Of a stretch of 64,000 bases of DNA, positions 7,935 through 17,353 are shown one piece after another. The stretch is from contig JAFRZW010000002.1 of the NCBI GenBank assembly GCA_017442365.1, positions 1 through 64,000 on the forward strand, in the 5' to 3' direction. Under the pieces are notes generated by a model, which was given only the letters and a program-made list of their open reading frames with translations, made no database searches and was not told the origin of the DNA. This stretch comes from Rikenellaceae bacterium. Lineage in GTDB: Bacteria > Bacteroidota > Bacteroidia > Bacteroidales > Rikenellaceae. Numbering within the stretch: the stretch's first letter is position 1; each line of letters starts with the position of its first letter. The position numbers and the translations under genes were made by a program.

Positions 7935-9234
7935 TATCTGTAATTTTTGCTTTCAATTTACCTTTGGCCAATCGGACGCTTACCTCCGTACCGACAGCCA
8001 CCTGTGAGGCGTCGCTCACAGCGTGTCCACCGATGCTCACAACCGCAAATCCGAGCGCCATAATTCGTTGCGGATCGTGCGCCGCAACCGCCTGAGCCAC
8101 AGCGCCTAAACGATCACGCTCCGACCGCACAAAATAGTCGATCGCACGACGCAGATTTTCGTCAGCACGCGAGGTTCGATTTCGCTCGTTGGAGAGCAAT
8201 TTTTCGGTCGCACGACGCAACTCCGCGCGGTAGCGTTCGAGTGTCAATTCGAGGCGTCGCGTAGCCCCCATCGATTGTGTTACGATCATCGCTGCATTGC
8301 GTTCAAGTCGCTGACGCTCAGATGATAGTAGCTCCGTTGCACATCGCTCAATAGCCTGCCCCAAAGCCTCCAACTCGCCATCAAATTCAGTCAGCTGTTC
8401 AACCACCCACGCCGCTACGGCAGTCGGTGTTTTGAGCCTTCGTGCGGCGACCATATCCGCCACGCTTTCGTCCTTGTCGTGCCCGATTCCCGTCAGCACA
8501 GGCAGCGGAAACTGCGCCACGTGGGCACACAGACGATACGAATTGAAACAAGCCAGATCGCTCTGCGAACCACCGCCACGAATCAACGCCACGATATCGA
8601 ATTCGTCGGCACGATCGGCCACACGTTCCAGCGCCTCGATGATCGAATCCTCGGCTCCGTTACCCTGCATAAATGCGTCAAACAGAGTGAGTTCCACTCG
8701 ATAGGGCGAACGCGCTATCTCCTTGCAAAAGTCCTGATAACCCGCCGCATTGGCACTCGACACAATGGCCACACGCTGTGGCACGCGCGGCACACCCAGC
8801 TCGCGGTTCATATCCCACACACCCTCCTCTTGCAGGCGGGCGATGGTCTGCTGACGCTGCTGTTCCCAATCGCCGAGGGTGTAGGTCGGGTCGATGTCCT
8901 GAATCTGGAACGATAGCCCGTAAAGCTCGTGATACGAGATAGTTACACGCACCAGCACCTTCATTCCGACAGCCAGCTGCTCACCCGTTTGTGAGGCGAA
9001 ATAGGTCGCAATCGGACCGTAGTGCGACCGCCAGATCACAGCCGAAGCCTTGGCCGCGGGCACCCCATTTGCGCCCCCTTTTTCGACCAATTCGAGGTAG
9101 CAGTGTCCCGAATAATTGACCTTCATTTCGGAGATCTCGGCGGCAACCCACACAGGCAGAGGGAACGCTTCCGACAGACGTTCGCGCACAGCGAGCTGCA
9201 ACTCGCGCAACGAAAAGTGCTTTTTCTGCTCCAT
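7918..9234 (-). CDS. xseA: Exodeoxyribonuclease VII large subunit XseA
   Basis: Catalytic subunit of exonuclease VII. The N-terminal OB-fold (residues about 10-100: FSLRELQLAVRERL, then VWVAAEISEMK) is followed by the nuclease core with VAIVSSANAAGYQDF, ALIRGGGSQSDL and TGIGHDKDESVADMVA, then long helices that bind XseB. I start at ATG 9234 (MEQKKHFSL) instead of 9255. The promoter element at 9260-9267 would place the transcript start at about 9253, past the outer ATG, and homologous proteins begin near the FSL motif. Confidence 0.93.
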   Translation of the reverse strand: MEQKKHFSLRELQLAVRERLSEAFPLPVWVAAEISEMKVNYSGHCYLELVEKGGANGVPAAKASAVIWRSHYGPIATYFASQTGEQLAVGMKVLVRVTISYHELYGLSFQIQDIDPTYTLGDWEQQRQQTIARLQEEGVWDMNRELGVPRVPQRVAIVSSANAAGYQDFCKEIARSPYRVELTLFDAFMQGNGAEDSIIEALERVADRADEFDIVALIRGGGSQSDLACFNSYRLCAHVAQFPLPVLTGIGHDKDESVADMVAARRLKTPTAVAAWVVEQLTEFDGELEALGQAIERCATELLSSERQRLERNAAMIVTQSMGATRRLELTLERYRAELRRATEKLLSNERNRTSRADENLRRAIDYFVRSERDRLGAVAQAVAAHDPQRIMALGFAVVSIGGHAVSDASQVAVGTEVSVRLAKGKLKAKITDNGKNN

Positions 9235-9259
9235 TGGCCACTGAAATTTGCTCAATATA

Positions 9260-9267
9260 CAAAGGTA
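9260..9267 (-). promoter_or_regulatory. -7 element for xseA-xseB
   Basis: TACCTTTG on the minus strand fits TAnnTTTG. It is back to back with the prfA element at 9282-9289. Confidence 0.55.
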
Positions 9268-9281
9268 TGAAAAATTTTCCT

Positions 9282-9289
9282 TATCTTTG
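9282..9289 (+). promoter_or_regulatory. -7 element for prfA
   Basis: TATCTTTG fits TAnnTTTG and lies 17 bases before the prfA ATG, giving a short leader. It forms a divergent promoter pair with xseA. Confidence 0.6.
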
Positions 9290-9306
9290 CCGCAAAATGT
9301 AAAGAT

Positions 9307-10392
9307 ATGGCAGACAATTCAATACTTACACGCCTTGACGGTCTCAAACTCAAATATGAGGAGATGGGCGAGCAGATGACCGACCCCGAAGTTATCGCCG
9401 ATGTCAAGCGTTTCATTCAGCTCAACAAGGAGTACAAAGAGCTCGAACCGATCATCGCCGCAAGCGAGCAATATCGCACCGCGATAGCTAACTTGCAGGA
9501 AGCCAAAGATGTACTCGCCAACGAGAAGGACGAAGAGTTCCGCGAAATGGCGCGTATGGAGGTCGCTGAGCTCGAACCTCGTATCGCTCAACTCGAAGAG
9601 GAGATCAAGCTGCTGCTGATCCCGAAGGATCCGCAGGACGACAAGAACGCAATCGTCGAGATCCGCGGTGGTACGGGTGGCGACGAGGCTGCAATTTTCG
9701 CGGGCGATCTGCTGCGTATGTACACCAAATTCATCGAGAGCCGCGGCTGGCGCTACGAGATCAACTCGTTCAGCGAGGGCGCTGCGGGCGGTTACAAGGA
9801 GGTCGTTTTGAAGGTTACGGGCGCGGGCGTCTATGGCGTGTTGAAGTACGAGTCGGGTGTGCACCGCGTGCAGCGTGTGCCCCAGACCGAGACGCAGGGT
9901 CGAGTTCATACGTCGGCAGCGTCGGTTGCTGTACTGCCTGAGGCTGAGGAGTTTGACGTCGAGATCTCGATGAACGATATTCGCAAGGATATCTTCTGCG
10001 CATCGGGTCCGGGTGGTCAGTCGGTCAATACGACCTACTCGGCAATCCGTCTGACGCACATTCCTACGGGTATCGTCGTGCAGTGTCAGGACCAGAAATC
10101 GCAGCTCAAAAACTTCGATAAGGCGTTGGAGGAGTTGCGTACGCGCGTGTTCAACCTCGAATATTCGAAGTATCTGGACGAGATCGCATCGAAGCGTAAG
10201 ACGATGGTTTCGACGGGCGACCGCTCGGCTAAGATCCGTACCTACAACTACCCGCAGGGACGTATCACCGACCACCGAATCAACTACACGATTTACAATC
10301 TTTCGGCCTTTATGGACGGTGATATTCAGGACGTTATCGACCACCTGATCGTAGCCGAGAATGCCGAGCGCTTGAAGGAGAGCGAGCTGTAA
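9307..10392 (+). CDS. prfA: Peptide chain release factor 1
   Basis: Reads UAA and UAG stop codons and triggers peptide release. The 361-residue protein carries the catalytic GGQ in GPGGQSVNTT (residues 236-238). RVPQTETQGRVHTS supplies a PxT-type codon-recognition tripeptide, marking RF1 and not RF2, which would have SPF and normally a programmed frameshift. Full length for the family, single gene, followed by a strong terminator. Confidence 0.96.
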   Translation: MADNSILTRLDGLKLKYEEMGEQMTDPEVIADVKRFIQLNKEYKELEPIIAASEQYRTAIANLQEAKDVLANEKDEEFREMARMEVAELEPRIAQLEEEIKLLLIPKDPQDDKNAIVEIRGGTGGDEAAIFAGDLLRMYTKFIESRGWRYEINSFSEGAAGGYKEVVLKVTGAGVYGVLKYESGVHRVQRVPQTETQGRVHTSAASVAVLPEAEEFDVEISMNDIRKDIFCASGPGGQSVNTTYSAIRLTHIPTGIVVQCQDQKSQLKNFDKALEELRTRVFNLEYSKYLDEIASKRKTMVSTGDRSAKIRTYNYPQGRITDHRINYTIYNLSAFMDGDIQDVIDHLIVAENAERLKESEL

Positions 10393-10431
10393 TCGCCCCT
10401 CTTTGCGCCGCCTCTGTCGGTAAGAAACACT

Positions 10432-10467
10432 ACGCCACGCTACCCGTTTGGGTGGCGTGGCGTTTTG
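10432..10467 (+). terminator. Rho-independent terminator after prfA
   Basis: ACGCCACGCTACCC pairs with GGGTGGCGTGGCGT (one T-G wobble) across a 4-base loop, followed by TTTG. Confidence 0.8.
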
Positions 10468-10515
10468 ATTGGCGAGGGTCGGGGTACGGCTTACTCGCAA
10501 CACGCTAACATTGAA

Positions 10516-10917
10516 TTATTCAGTCTTTTCGTCAGTGGCGGGCTTGCGGACAAAATCAATCTGATAGGTCTTAAATTCGGGTTTCATCATCGCGCCCGTT
10601 GCAGCGTCGATTCCCCAACCCAGAACATCACAAAGATTGATCACCGACACTGCATTGAAATTCTTTTCGATGTAAAAACTCTGAGTTTCGTAACCCTCGG
10701 CCTCAGCCTTCACAACGGTATCATCGAAACCGCGCTTAACTTTGGTTGTGTAGGGGAAGGTTACGTTGTTGTGTTTGTGGCCGTCGATGGTGAGGTCAGC
10801 GGTCTGATCAATGTTGCTCTCGAAAGTAATTTTCGCCTTCGATCCGCAGAACACCGTAGCACACGATGAGAGTGCTAATGCGCTGATAATGAGCGCAGGG
10901 ACAAAGATTTTCTTCAT
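10516..10917 (-). CDS. Small lipoprotein with a PEGA-like beta domain, function unknown
   Basis: A 133-residue protein starting MKKIFVPALI with a lipobox LSSC (Cys near residue 19), so probably membrane-anchored. The mature part begins ATVFCGSKAKITF and has the pattern of PEGA-type surface domains (a VTFPYTT turn, then VVKAEAEGYE). I chose ATG 10917 because the longer frame would bury the signal peptide. No promoter is visible directly upstream; the T-run of the 6S-like RNA lies 59 bases before the ATG. Confidence 0.75.
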   Translation of the reverse strand: MKKIFVPALIISALALSSCATVFCGSKAKITFESNIDQTADLTIDGHKHNNVTFPYTTKVKRGFDDTVVKAEAEGYETQSFYIEKNFNAVSVINLCDVLGWGIDAATGAMMKPEFKTYQIDFVRKPATDEKTE

Positions 10918-10975
10918 TGTCGTTTGATTGGTTTTGATGTGCGAAGCCCCGCCGCACGGGTTAATTTCGAGCAAT

Positions 10976-11128
10976 AAAAAACGTGGGACTCAACTCGTCC
11001 ATTTGCTTTCTGAGGCTCTGGTAAACCGTACAACCAAATAGAGAATGAGGCCCACGCCAAACGACGTGAGCGTCAAACTTCGTTCCTTGGTTGTTTCGTA
11101 AAAATTTACCAGATTTTCAGAAAGCAAG
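10976..11128 (-). ncRNA. ssrS: Rod-shaped 6S-like RNA candidate (about 153 nt)
   Basis: The minus-strand RNA would start just after the promoter box at 11133-11140 and end in a run of six T. Nested arms build a long rod: 11117-11127 with 11003-11013 (11 bp), 11105-11113 with 11017-11025 (9 bp), 11087-11094 with 11030-11037 (8 bp), and an inner GCTCACG/CGTGGGC stem (7 bp). The 3' tail (10982-10992) can instead pair with 11046-11056, an alternative fold that would act as a terminator stem. Size, rod shape, own promoter and refolding potential resemble 6S RNA, a regulator of RNA polymerase. A long attenuator-like element is the alternative. The gene symbol is provisional. Confidence 0.5.
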
Positions 11129-11132
11129 CGAA

Positions 11133-11140
11133 CAAAGCTA
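11133..11140 (-). promoter_or_regulatory. -7 promoter element for the 6S-like RNA
   Basis: TAGCTTTG on the minus strand fits TAnnTTTG and ends 5 bases before the first base of the rod arm, so the predicted transcript start coincides with the start of the structure. A second match, TATATTTG at 11242-11249 (minus), could give a longer precursor. Confidence 0.5.
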
Positions 11141-11162
11141 ACGCTTTTTATATGTATATTGC

Positions 11163-11178
11163 GCGTTACGCGTAACGC
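11163..11178. repeat. Perfect 16-bp palindrome upstream of the 6S-like RNA
   Basis: GCGTTACGCGTAACGC is its own reverse complement and lies 22 bases upstream of the -7 box, over the -33 region. It could be an operator for a dimeric regulator. No regulator is identified. Confidence 0.45.
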
Positions 11179-11266
11179 AACAGGTTATGTTTCAATCGTT
11201 TATCTATGCAATCAATAGGCAATTCCTTTATTAAGTTTCAACAAATATACAAAATTTTTCCACTCG

Positions 11267-11719
11267 TTATTCTCGGTTACGCGAATCGATCCATATGGTT
11301 ACGGGACCGTCGTTCACAAGCGCAACCTGCATATCGGCACCGAACTCGCCCGTACCGACCGCACGCCCCGAAAGCTCCTCGACCCGACGCACGAAACCCT
11401 CGTACAAAGGTCGCGAAATAGCCTCGCCCGCACTGCGAATATACGACGGACGATTGCCCTTGCGCGTCGAAGCGAACAGCGTGAACTGACTGACAATCAG
11501 CAACTCACCGCCCACCTGCTGCACATCGAGATTCATCACGCCCTGCTCGTCATCGAAGATTCGCAGGCGCAACAATTTACCCGCCAACCACTCGATATCC
11601 TCGTCGCCATCGGCCTCCTCGATCCCCACCAGCACGAGCAAGCCCTGCCCGATTTGCGAGCGCACCTCGCCCTCGATCGTTACCGACGCCTCGCGGACAC
11701 GTTGTATTAAAAGTCGCAT
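11267..11719 (-). CDS. dtd: D-aminoacyl-tRNA deacylase
   Basis: Removes D-amino acids (and misplaced glycine) from tRNA. The 150-residue protein has the two active-site signatures SQFTLFA (about 78-84) and NDGPVT (about 135-140), the latter providing the cross-dimer Gly-Pro motif. It starts 21 bases after polA on the minus strand and is the last gene of the run S41 lipoprotein-nrnA-polA-dtd. No strong terminator follows before the 6S-like RNA. Confidence 0.95.
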   Translation of the reverse strand: MRLLIQRVREASVTIEGEVRSQIGQGLLVLVGIEEADGDEDIEWLAGKLLRLRIFDDEQGVMNLDVQQVGGELLIVSQFTLFASTRKGNRPSYIRSAGEAISRPLYEGFVRRVEELSGRAVGTGEFGADMQVALVNDGPVTIWIDSRNRE

Positions 11720-11740
11720 CGTTTTTTACAATTTTATATT

Positions 11741-14641
11741 TTAATGTGCTTCGAGCCAATTCTCACCCACGCCATAATCGACCGTCAGCGGAACGCTCAG
11801 TTGTGCCGCACGCTCCATCGCCGCGACAACGATCTTGGCAACCGCCTCTTGCTCAGGGCGATAGAGGTCAATAACTATTTCGTCGTGCACCTGCAAAATC
11901 ATACGTGAACGCAGACCCGCAGCTCGCATTTTGCGGTGCATTTCGACCATCGCCAACTTCATAATATCGGCGGCACTGCCCTGAATCGGGGCGTTGATGG
12001 CGTTTCGTTCGGCCACGCCACGCGCCACCGCATTGCGCGAATTGATGTCGTTCAGGTAGCGACGACGACCGAAAATTGTCGATACAAACCCCTCATTACG
12101 AGCCTGTTCCGCCGCACGATCCATATACTCCTTGACCTTCGGATACGACGCAAAATAGCCATCGATGATCTCCTTCGACTCGGTGCGTGAGATGTCCAAT
12201 CGCTGCGCCAGTCCGAACGCCGAAATGCCGTATATGATACCGAAATTCGCGGTCTTCGCACGACGACGTTGTTCGCTTGTAACCGACTGTAAATCTGTAT
12301 GAAACAGACGTGCTGCGGTAGCGCTATGAACGTCCTGACCCGCACGGAAAGCCTCGATCAGGCTCTCATCGCCGCTCAGATGCGCCATCAGTCGCAACTC
12401 AACCTGCGAGTAGTCGGCCGACAACAGCACGTGGTCGCTGTCCGAGGGAATGAACGCCGCACGGATACGTCGCCCACGCTCATCACGGATCGGAATATTT
12501 TGCAGATTAGGATTGGCCGACGACAGTCGTCCCGTAGCCGTAACTGCCTGATTATATGATGTATGGATATGCCCCGTACGGCTATTTACAAGCAGTGGCA
12601 ACGCCTCGACGTAGGTCGAAAGCAACTTCTTCACGCCGCGATATTCGAGGATCAAACCCACGATCGGGTGGCGCGAGGCGAGCGACTGAATGTACTCCTC
12701 GTCGGTACGGAACTGCTTGGTTTTGGTCATTCGCGGCTTGGGGTCGATGCGCAACTTGGCAAACAACACCTCACCCAACTGACGCGACGAATTGACGTTG
12801 AGCGTCGGCTCGTCGGCCAGCTCGCGGATCTTCCATTCGAGGTCGGTCAGCTCCTTTTGCAATTCTATCTTGTATTCGGCCAACGATTGAGTGTCAATTC
12901 GCACACCGGTCCACTCCATATCGGCCAGCACGTCGATCATCGGCTCCTCGATCTCGGCGTAGAGGTATTGCAACCCTTCGTCGCACACCTTCGGCCACAA
13001 AGCCTGCTTCAACTGCAAGGTAACGTCGGCGTCCTCAGCGGCGTATTCGGCCACACGATCGACGGCTAACATATCCATCGTGAGCTGCTTGGCACCACGA
13101 CCGATGAGAGTTTCGATCTCGATTGGCGAGTAGTTTAAGTATCTCTGTGCCAATACGTTCATATTGTGGCGTGACTCGGGATCGAGCAGATAGTGGAGGA
13201 TCATCGTATCGTATTTCTTGCCTCGCACCTCGACACCTGCCGCACGCAACATCATTGCGTCGAACTTGATGTTCTGGCCAATTTTGGCAATCTGGTCGTT
13301 CTCCATCAGCGGGCGCACGATCTCGGCAAATTCGGGTTGCCAAGCCACATACCACGCCTCGTGAGGCTCGACAGCAAACGACATTCCGACCAATCGATCA
13401 TTGAAAAAATCAAGACCCGAAGTTTCGGTATCGAAACAAATTTCTTCGAATTTTGACAAACGATCAACCAACTCGCTGAGCTCCTCGGCCGTGCGAACAA
13501 TATGGTACGTATGAGGTGTGGTTGCAGCCGTTGCATAGATCCCTTCGCCCTCAAACAGAGAGGGTTGCGCCTCCGACGTGGTCGCCTCCACCTCCATTTC
13601 GACCTCTGGCGTCGGAGCGTCGGCAGTCGGCTCGGCGGTCGCTGCCTCCAATGCCGCGAACATATCGCCTTGACCTGCCAACGACGCCGCACGCTTAGCA
13701 CGCGACTTTTCGAGCGTCGCCTGAATGAGCTGCGTCTGCTTGGCCTGCGTAGGTGCAGGAGCCTCAGCAGGAGCATTCGGATCGGGGGGCAACTCGCGAG
13801 CGAACATATTGAAATCCAAGTCGATATACAATTTTCGGAGAGCATCGACGTCGGGTTGCTCAACACGCAGCGCCTCGGCATCGAACTCAATCGGAACGTC
13901 CAGAACGATCGACGCCAAACGTTTCGACAACAGCAACAGCTCGGCTCCCGCCTCGACATTTGCACGTTGTTTAGGGGTCAATTCTGCGGTGTGTTCGAGA
14001 ATCTGCTCGACCGTACCGAACTGATTTACAAGCTTTATCGCGCCCTTTTCACCAATGCCCTGCACACCCGGAATGTTATCCGACGCGTCGCCCCACAGCG
14101 CCAACACATCGCGCACCAGAATCGGATCATCGAATCCGTAATGCTCTTTAATCGCCTCACGATCAATGATTTCGACACCTTCGCCCTTCTGCTTATAGAT
14201 CTTCACACGATCGGTAACCAACTGCCCGTAATCCTTGTCGGGCGTAACCATAAAGACCTCGAAACCATCATCTGCGGCCTTATGCGCCAGCGTTCCGATC
14301 ACATCATCTGCCTCATAACCAGCCACTTCGAGCACCGGTATTCGCATTGCCTCACACAGACGTTTGATGTAGGGCACAGCGGCGTGGATATCCTCGGGCG
14401 TAGCCGAGCGGTTAGCCTTATATTCGGGAAAAATCTCGCGGCGGAAACAGCCACCTTTGGGGTCGAAAGCCACGCCCAAGCAGTCGGGTTGCTCGCGTCG
14501 CAAAATGTCGCGCAGGAACTTGACGAACCCGAAAACGGGCGAGGTATTCAACCCCTCGCGGTTGCGCATCGGGCGCGTCATAAATGCGTAGTAGTATCTG
14601 AAAATCAACGCATAAGCGTCTATCAGAAAGAGTCGTTTCAT
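11741..14641 (-). CDS. polA: DNA polymerase I
   Basis: A 966-residue, three-domain repair and primer-removal polymerase. The 5' nuclease domain is at about 1-290 (YEADDVIGTLA; VTPDKDYGQLV). After a low-complexity Ala/Pro/Glu linker (about 295-375) comes the 3'-5' exonuclease. Its FDTETSGLD retains the metal-binding DxE, so proofreading is probably active, unlike some thermophile Pol I proteins. Polymerase motifs: A LLSADYSQVELR, B RRRAKTANFGIIYG, C LQVHDEIV. It ends near the dtd start; nrnA precedes it by 21 bases. Confidence 0.97.
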   Translation of the reverse strand: MKRLFLIDAYALIFRYYYAFMTRPMRNREGLNTSPVFGFVKFLRDILRREQPDCLGVAFDPKGGCFRREIFPEYKANRSATPEDIHAAVPYIKRLCEAMRIPVLEVAGYEADDVIGTLAHKAADDGFEVFMVTPDKDYGQLVTDRVKIYKQKGEGVEIIDREAIKEHYGFDDPILVRDVLALWGDASDNIPGVQGIGEKGAIKLVNQFGTVEQILEHTAELTPKQRANVEAGAELLLLSKRLASIVLDVPIEFDAEALRVEQPDVDALRKLYIDLDFNMFARELPPDPNAPAEAPAPTQAKQTQLIQATLEKSRAKRAASLAGQGDMFAALEAATAEPTADAPTPEVEMEVEATTSEAQPSLFEGEGIYATAATTPHTYHIVRTAEELSELVDRLSKFEEICFDTETSGLDFFNDRLVGMSFAVEPHEAWYVAWQPEFAEIVRPLMENDQIAKIGQNIKFDAMMLRAAGVEVRGKKYDTMILHYLLDPESRHNMNVLAQRYLNYSPIEIETLIGRGAKQLTMDMLAVDRVAEYAAEDADVTLQLKQALWPKVCDEGLQYLYAEIEEPMIDVLADMEWTGVRIDTQSLAEYKIELQKELTDLEWKIRELADEPTLNVNSSRQLGEVLFAKLRIDPKPRMTKTKQFRTDEEYIQSLASRHPIVGLILEYRGVKKLLSTYVEALPLLVNSRTGHIHTSYNQAVTATGRLSSANPNLQNIPIRDERGRRIRAAFIPSDSDHVLLSADYSQVELRLMAHLSGDESLIEAFRAGQDVHSATAARLFHTDLQSVTSEQRRRAKTANFGIIYGISAFGLAQRLDISRTESKEIIDGYFASYPKVKEYMDRAAEQARNEGFVSTIFGRRRYLNDINSRNAVARGVAERNAINAPIQGSAADIMKLAMVEMHRKMRAAGLRSRMILQVHDEIVIDLYRPEQEAVAKIVVAAMERAAQLSVPLTVDYGVGENWLEAH

Positions 14642-14662
14642 AGCGATTGTCGTAGCTTTGTT

Positions 14663-15742
14663 TTACTTCGTTTCGCCCTCGGTCGCAACGGCATTTGTGC
14701 TCTCAATCTCGGCAAAATACTCCTCGACCGACGTGCGGAAATGCTCGATCGTCTCCTCCATCGTGCGGAACGATTTGCCACCCGCAGCGTTGGCGTGGCC
14801 GCCACCCTCGAAGTAGCGACGCGCAAAGACGTTCACATCGACCGCACCGCGCGAACGCAACGAAACACGTATGAATTTGCGCGTTGCGAGGAACATCGCC
14901 GACATCTTCATCTTCTTGACCGTCAGCGGGTAATTGACAAAGCCCTCGCTGTCGCCCTGCTGGAATCCGTAACGACGCATCTCGTTCTCTTTCAGCGACA
15001 TATAGGCCACCTCGCCGTTGTGAATAATACCCATTTTCTTGTCGATCACGTAGCCGAACAGACGCGCGCGACCCTCCGTATAACCGTTATAAACGTTGTT
15101 GTAGAGCGTCGGAATATGGATTCCCGTTTCGAGCAACTTGGCCACCGTGCGGAACAGCTCGGGCGTGAGGGTCGAGAACGAGAAGTTGCCCGTATCGGTC
15201 ATCATACCCACATACAACGCCTCGGCCATCTCGCGCGTAACGACCTTCCAACCGAACATTTGCTCGATGATCAACGCCACGATGTACGAGGTCGAACTCG
15301 ACTCGGGGTGCGAGAACATCAGGTCGTAACCCTTTGGAGGTGAGAGGTGATGGTCGATCAGAATGCGCTTTGCGGTTGTATTTTCGTTGATGGCGTCGCT
15401 CAGCGCTTCAAGACGCGAAAGGGTATTGAAATCGAGGCAGAAAATCAGGTCGGCCTGCTTGATTGCAGCTGCAATTTCTTCGGGTTTCTCCTTGAAAATC
15501 TGCACCTCTTCGATGCCTGTAATCCAATTCAGGAAATATGGGAAACGGTTGGGAACCACACACTTAACCTCGTGTCCCATCGACTGCAACACTCGGCACC
15601 ACGCCAACGACGAACCCACGGCATCGCCATCGGGATTGGTGTGCGAGAGGATTATGATTCGCTGTGCGGCAGGCGCCAACATCAATTTCAATCGGTCGAG
15701 AGCCTCGGTCGAGAGCACGACCTCTTTTGCGGTGTTGATCAT
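14663..15742 (-). CDS. nrnA: DHH-family oligoribonuclease / pAp phosphatase (NrnA-like)
   Basis: A 359-residue DHH/DHHA1 phosphoesterase that in related bacteria degrades short RNA and 3'-phosphoadenosine 5'-phosphate. Visible motifs: SHTNPDGDAVGSSL (about 34-47), LDFNTLSRL, LIDHHLSP (about 147-154), MTDTGNFSFST, and the C-terminal DHHA1 signature GGGHANAAGG (about 318-327). It lies between the S41 lipoprotein gene and polA with 19- and 21-base gaps. Substrate preference among nanoRNA, pAp and linear pApA cannot be told from the sequence. Confidence 0.88.
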   Translation of the reverse strand: MINTAKEVVLSTEALDRLKLMLAPAAQRIIILSHTNPDGDAVGSSLAWCRVLQSMGHEVKCVVPNRFPYFLNWITGIEEVQIFKEKPEEIAAAIKQADLIFCLDFNTLSRLEALSDAINENTTAKRILIDHHLSPPKGYDLMFSHPESSSTSYIVALIIEQMFGWKVVTREMAEALYVGMMTDTGNFSFSTLTPELFRTVAKLLETGIHIPTLYNNVYNGYTEGRARLFGYVIDKKMGIIHNGEVAYMSLKENEMRRYGFQQGDSEGFVNYPLTVKKMKMSAMFLATRKFIRVSLRSRGAVDVNVFARRYFEGGGHANAAGGKSFRTMEETIEHFRTSVEEYFAEIESTNAVATEGETK

Positions 15743-15761
15743 TATCGGTTAGTTTTCGTTA

Positions 15762-17309
15762 TTATTCGGTGTAAAAATTGTCGCTTGGCACGGCGATTGT
15801 TCCGCGTAAAGCATTGTTTTGCAACGTGTTGGGACACTCAACCACCCCCACGTTGATATGTTTTGCGCGGCTCACACTCTGCTCGACAGCCACACCGTCG
15901 ATCAGATTGAGCGCGATCTTGAACATCGGTTCCGACGGCTCACCGAGCTCGCCCCACTCGATCCAACGCAACGACTCTTCGTCCATATACTCGTCGTAGA
16001 AATGGTTGGGAATCAAGCCTTTCTCATAGTTTGACGTGCCCTTAGCGTCGTACGAACGGAAGCTCACAGGGTGGAGCGTATATTGGTAATTGCCGAAAAT
16101 TGCCTTATCCTTGCTGTTGAACAGATGGTCGATCACCTCCATACCGACAACCTTGCCCTCGGTAGTCGATCCGACGTGGATCACATCGACGTCCAAACCA
16201 CGCAAGTTGTTGATCATCAATTCACTTGCCGATGCACTACTCCCCGACGCAATCACATAAAGGCGCGACAATGAGAGGTTGCAATCGGCCACTTCGGTTG
16301 CCGTCAGCAGGTTGTACCACGACGATTTACGCGAGGCATTAGGTCGGCACTCCAACCACTTCGAGCCGAGCTTAGCCGAGGGAGCAATCATACTCGAAAG
16401 CAACTGAGCAGTAGATACATAGCCACCGCCATTATAACGCAAATCGAGCACCAGCTCCTCGATACACGCACTCTTGAACTCGCGGAAAACCGTGCGCAAT
16501 TGCTCTTCGTATTCGTTCGAATTTTCGAGATCGGAGTCGTCGTAACCACGCTTGAATTGATTGAAAAGCAGATAACCCACCTTTGTTCCACCGCTGGTAG
16601 TCAGCACTTTATGTGTGTGAATCGGATTGTCCTCGACGGCTGCTCGCGTGAGCGTGATGGCATTACTCTCGGCCTCCTCCTTGAAGATCACGCCATCGCC
16701 CGTAGCATTGGCCGTGAACGAACATTTCAGCACCTTGACCGACGACGAATTGGTCGGCAGCAGCTTGTTGATGTCGCTGAAATTGTTGGGCAGGATCTGC
16801 TTACCGTCGATGCGACCGATCCAATCGCCACGTTTCAGGCCCGCACGTGCCGCCGGTGAATTGGGCGTAACATATTGAATACGTGCGAAATAGCGCAACA
16901 CTGTTCCTGTCTGCGTTTGGATATTAAACCCATAAGCTCGAACGCTCATACCGTAGGTTTCAGGAAACGTAAAACTGCTCGCGCGTGTGGCAGGCACCGC
17001 AGTAATGTAGGAGTAGAACGAGCGCGAACCATTGTAGTTCTTGCCATCGAGCGTATTGACCTTGACTGCCGTCAGTATGTTAGTCAGAAACGACTGATAG
17101 TCAGTCTCGTAAGCGGGGTGGATAGCCTTAACCTCTTCGTTCCACAGATAGTAATACGACAGAATCTGGTAGGTCCATTTATTCACTTGAACGTCCTCAG
17201 GATCAGACGGTTTCGGCTCAGGAATGGGGTCGTGGCCACACGCCACAAATCCGAGCGTTGCTACAAGCAACAACACAAGATGCAGGTATTTCACAAACGT
17301 ATGTTTCAT
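15762..17309 (-). CDS. S41-family lipoprotein protease (C-terminal-processing type, with PDZ)
   Basis: A 515-residue lipoprotein (MKHTFVKYLH, lipobox FVAC) anchored in a membrane. After an N-terminal helical region comes a PDZ segment (VTPNSPAARAGLKRGDWIGRI). The tail-specific protease core follows, with LVLDLRYNGGGY and the nucleophile region SGSSASASE, as expected for the Ser/Lys dyad. Bacteroidota encode many such proteases; the substrate is unknown. It is first in the minus-strand run with nrnA, polA and dtd and has a perfect two-part promoter. I use ATG 17309; the longer frame would cross toward the promoter. Confidence 0.85.
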   Translation of the reverse strand: MKHTFVKYLHLVLLLVATLGFVACGHDPIPEPKPSDPEDVQVNKWTYQILSYYYLWNEEVKAIHPAYETDYQSFLTNILTAVKVNTLDGKNYNGSRSFYSYITAVPATRASSFTFPETYGMSVRAYGFNIQTQTGTVLRYFARIQYVTPNSPAARAGLKRGDWIGRIDGKQILPNNFSDINKLLPTNSSSVKVLKCSFTANATGDGVIFKEEAESNAITLTRAAVEDNPIHTHKVLTTSGGTKVGYLLFNQFKRGYDDSDLENSNEYEEQLRTVFREFKSACIEELVLDLRYNGGGYVSTAQLLSSMIAPSAKLGSKWLECRPNASRKSSWYNLLTATEVADCNLSLSRLYVIASGSSASASELMINNLRGLDVDVIHVGSTTEGKVVGMEVIDHLFNSKDKAIFGNYQYTLHPVSFRSYDAKGTSNYEKGLIPNHFYDEYMDEESLRWIEWGELGEPSEPMFKIALNLIDGVAVEQSVSRAKHINVGVVECPNTLQNNALRGTIAVPSDNFYTE

Positions 17310-17353
17310 TGTTTCGTCAATTTTTACGCACAGTAGCACACTAAGTCAATCTA

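Noticed and set aside
13502..15343. 613-codon plus-strand frame over polA and nrnA
   Set aside because: Antisense frame with Arg/His-rich low-complexity composition; the minus strand encodes clear PolA and NrnA motifs.
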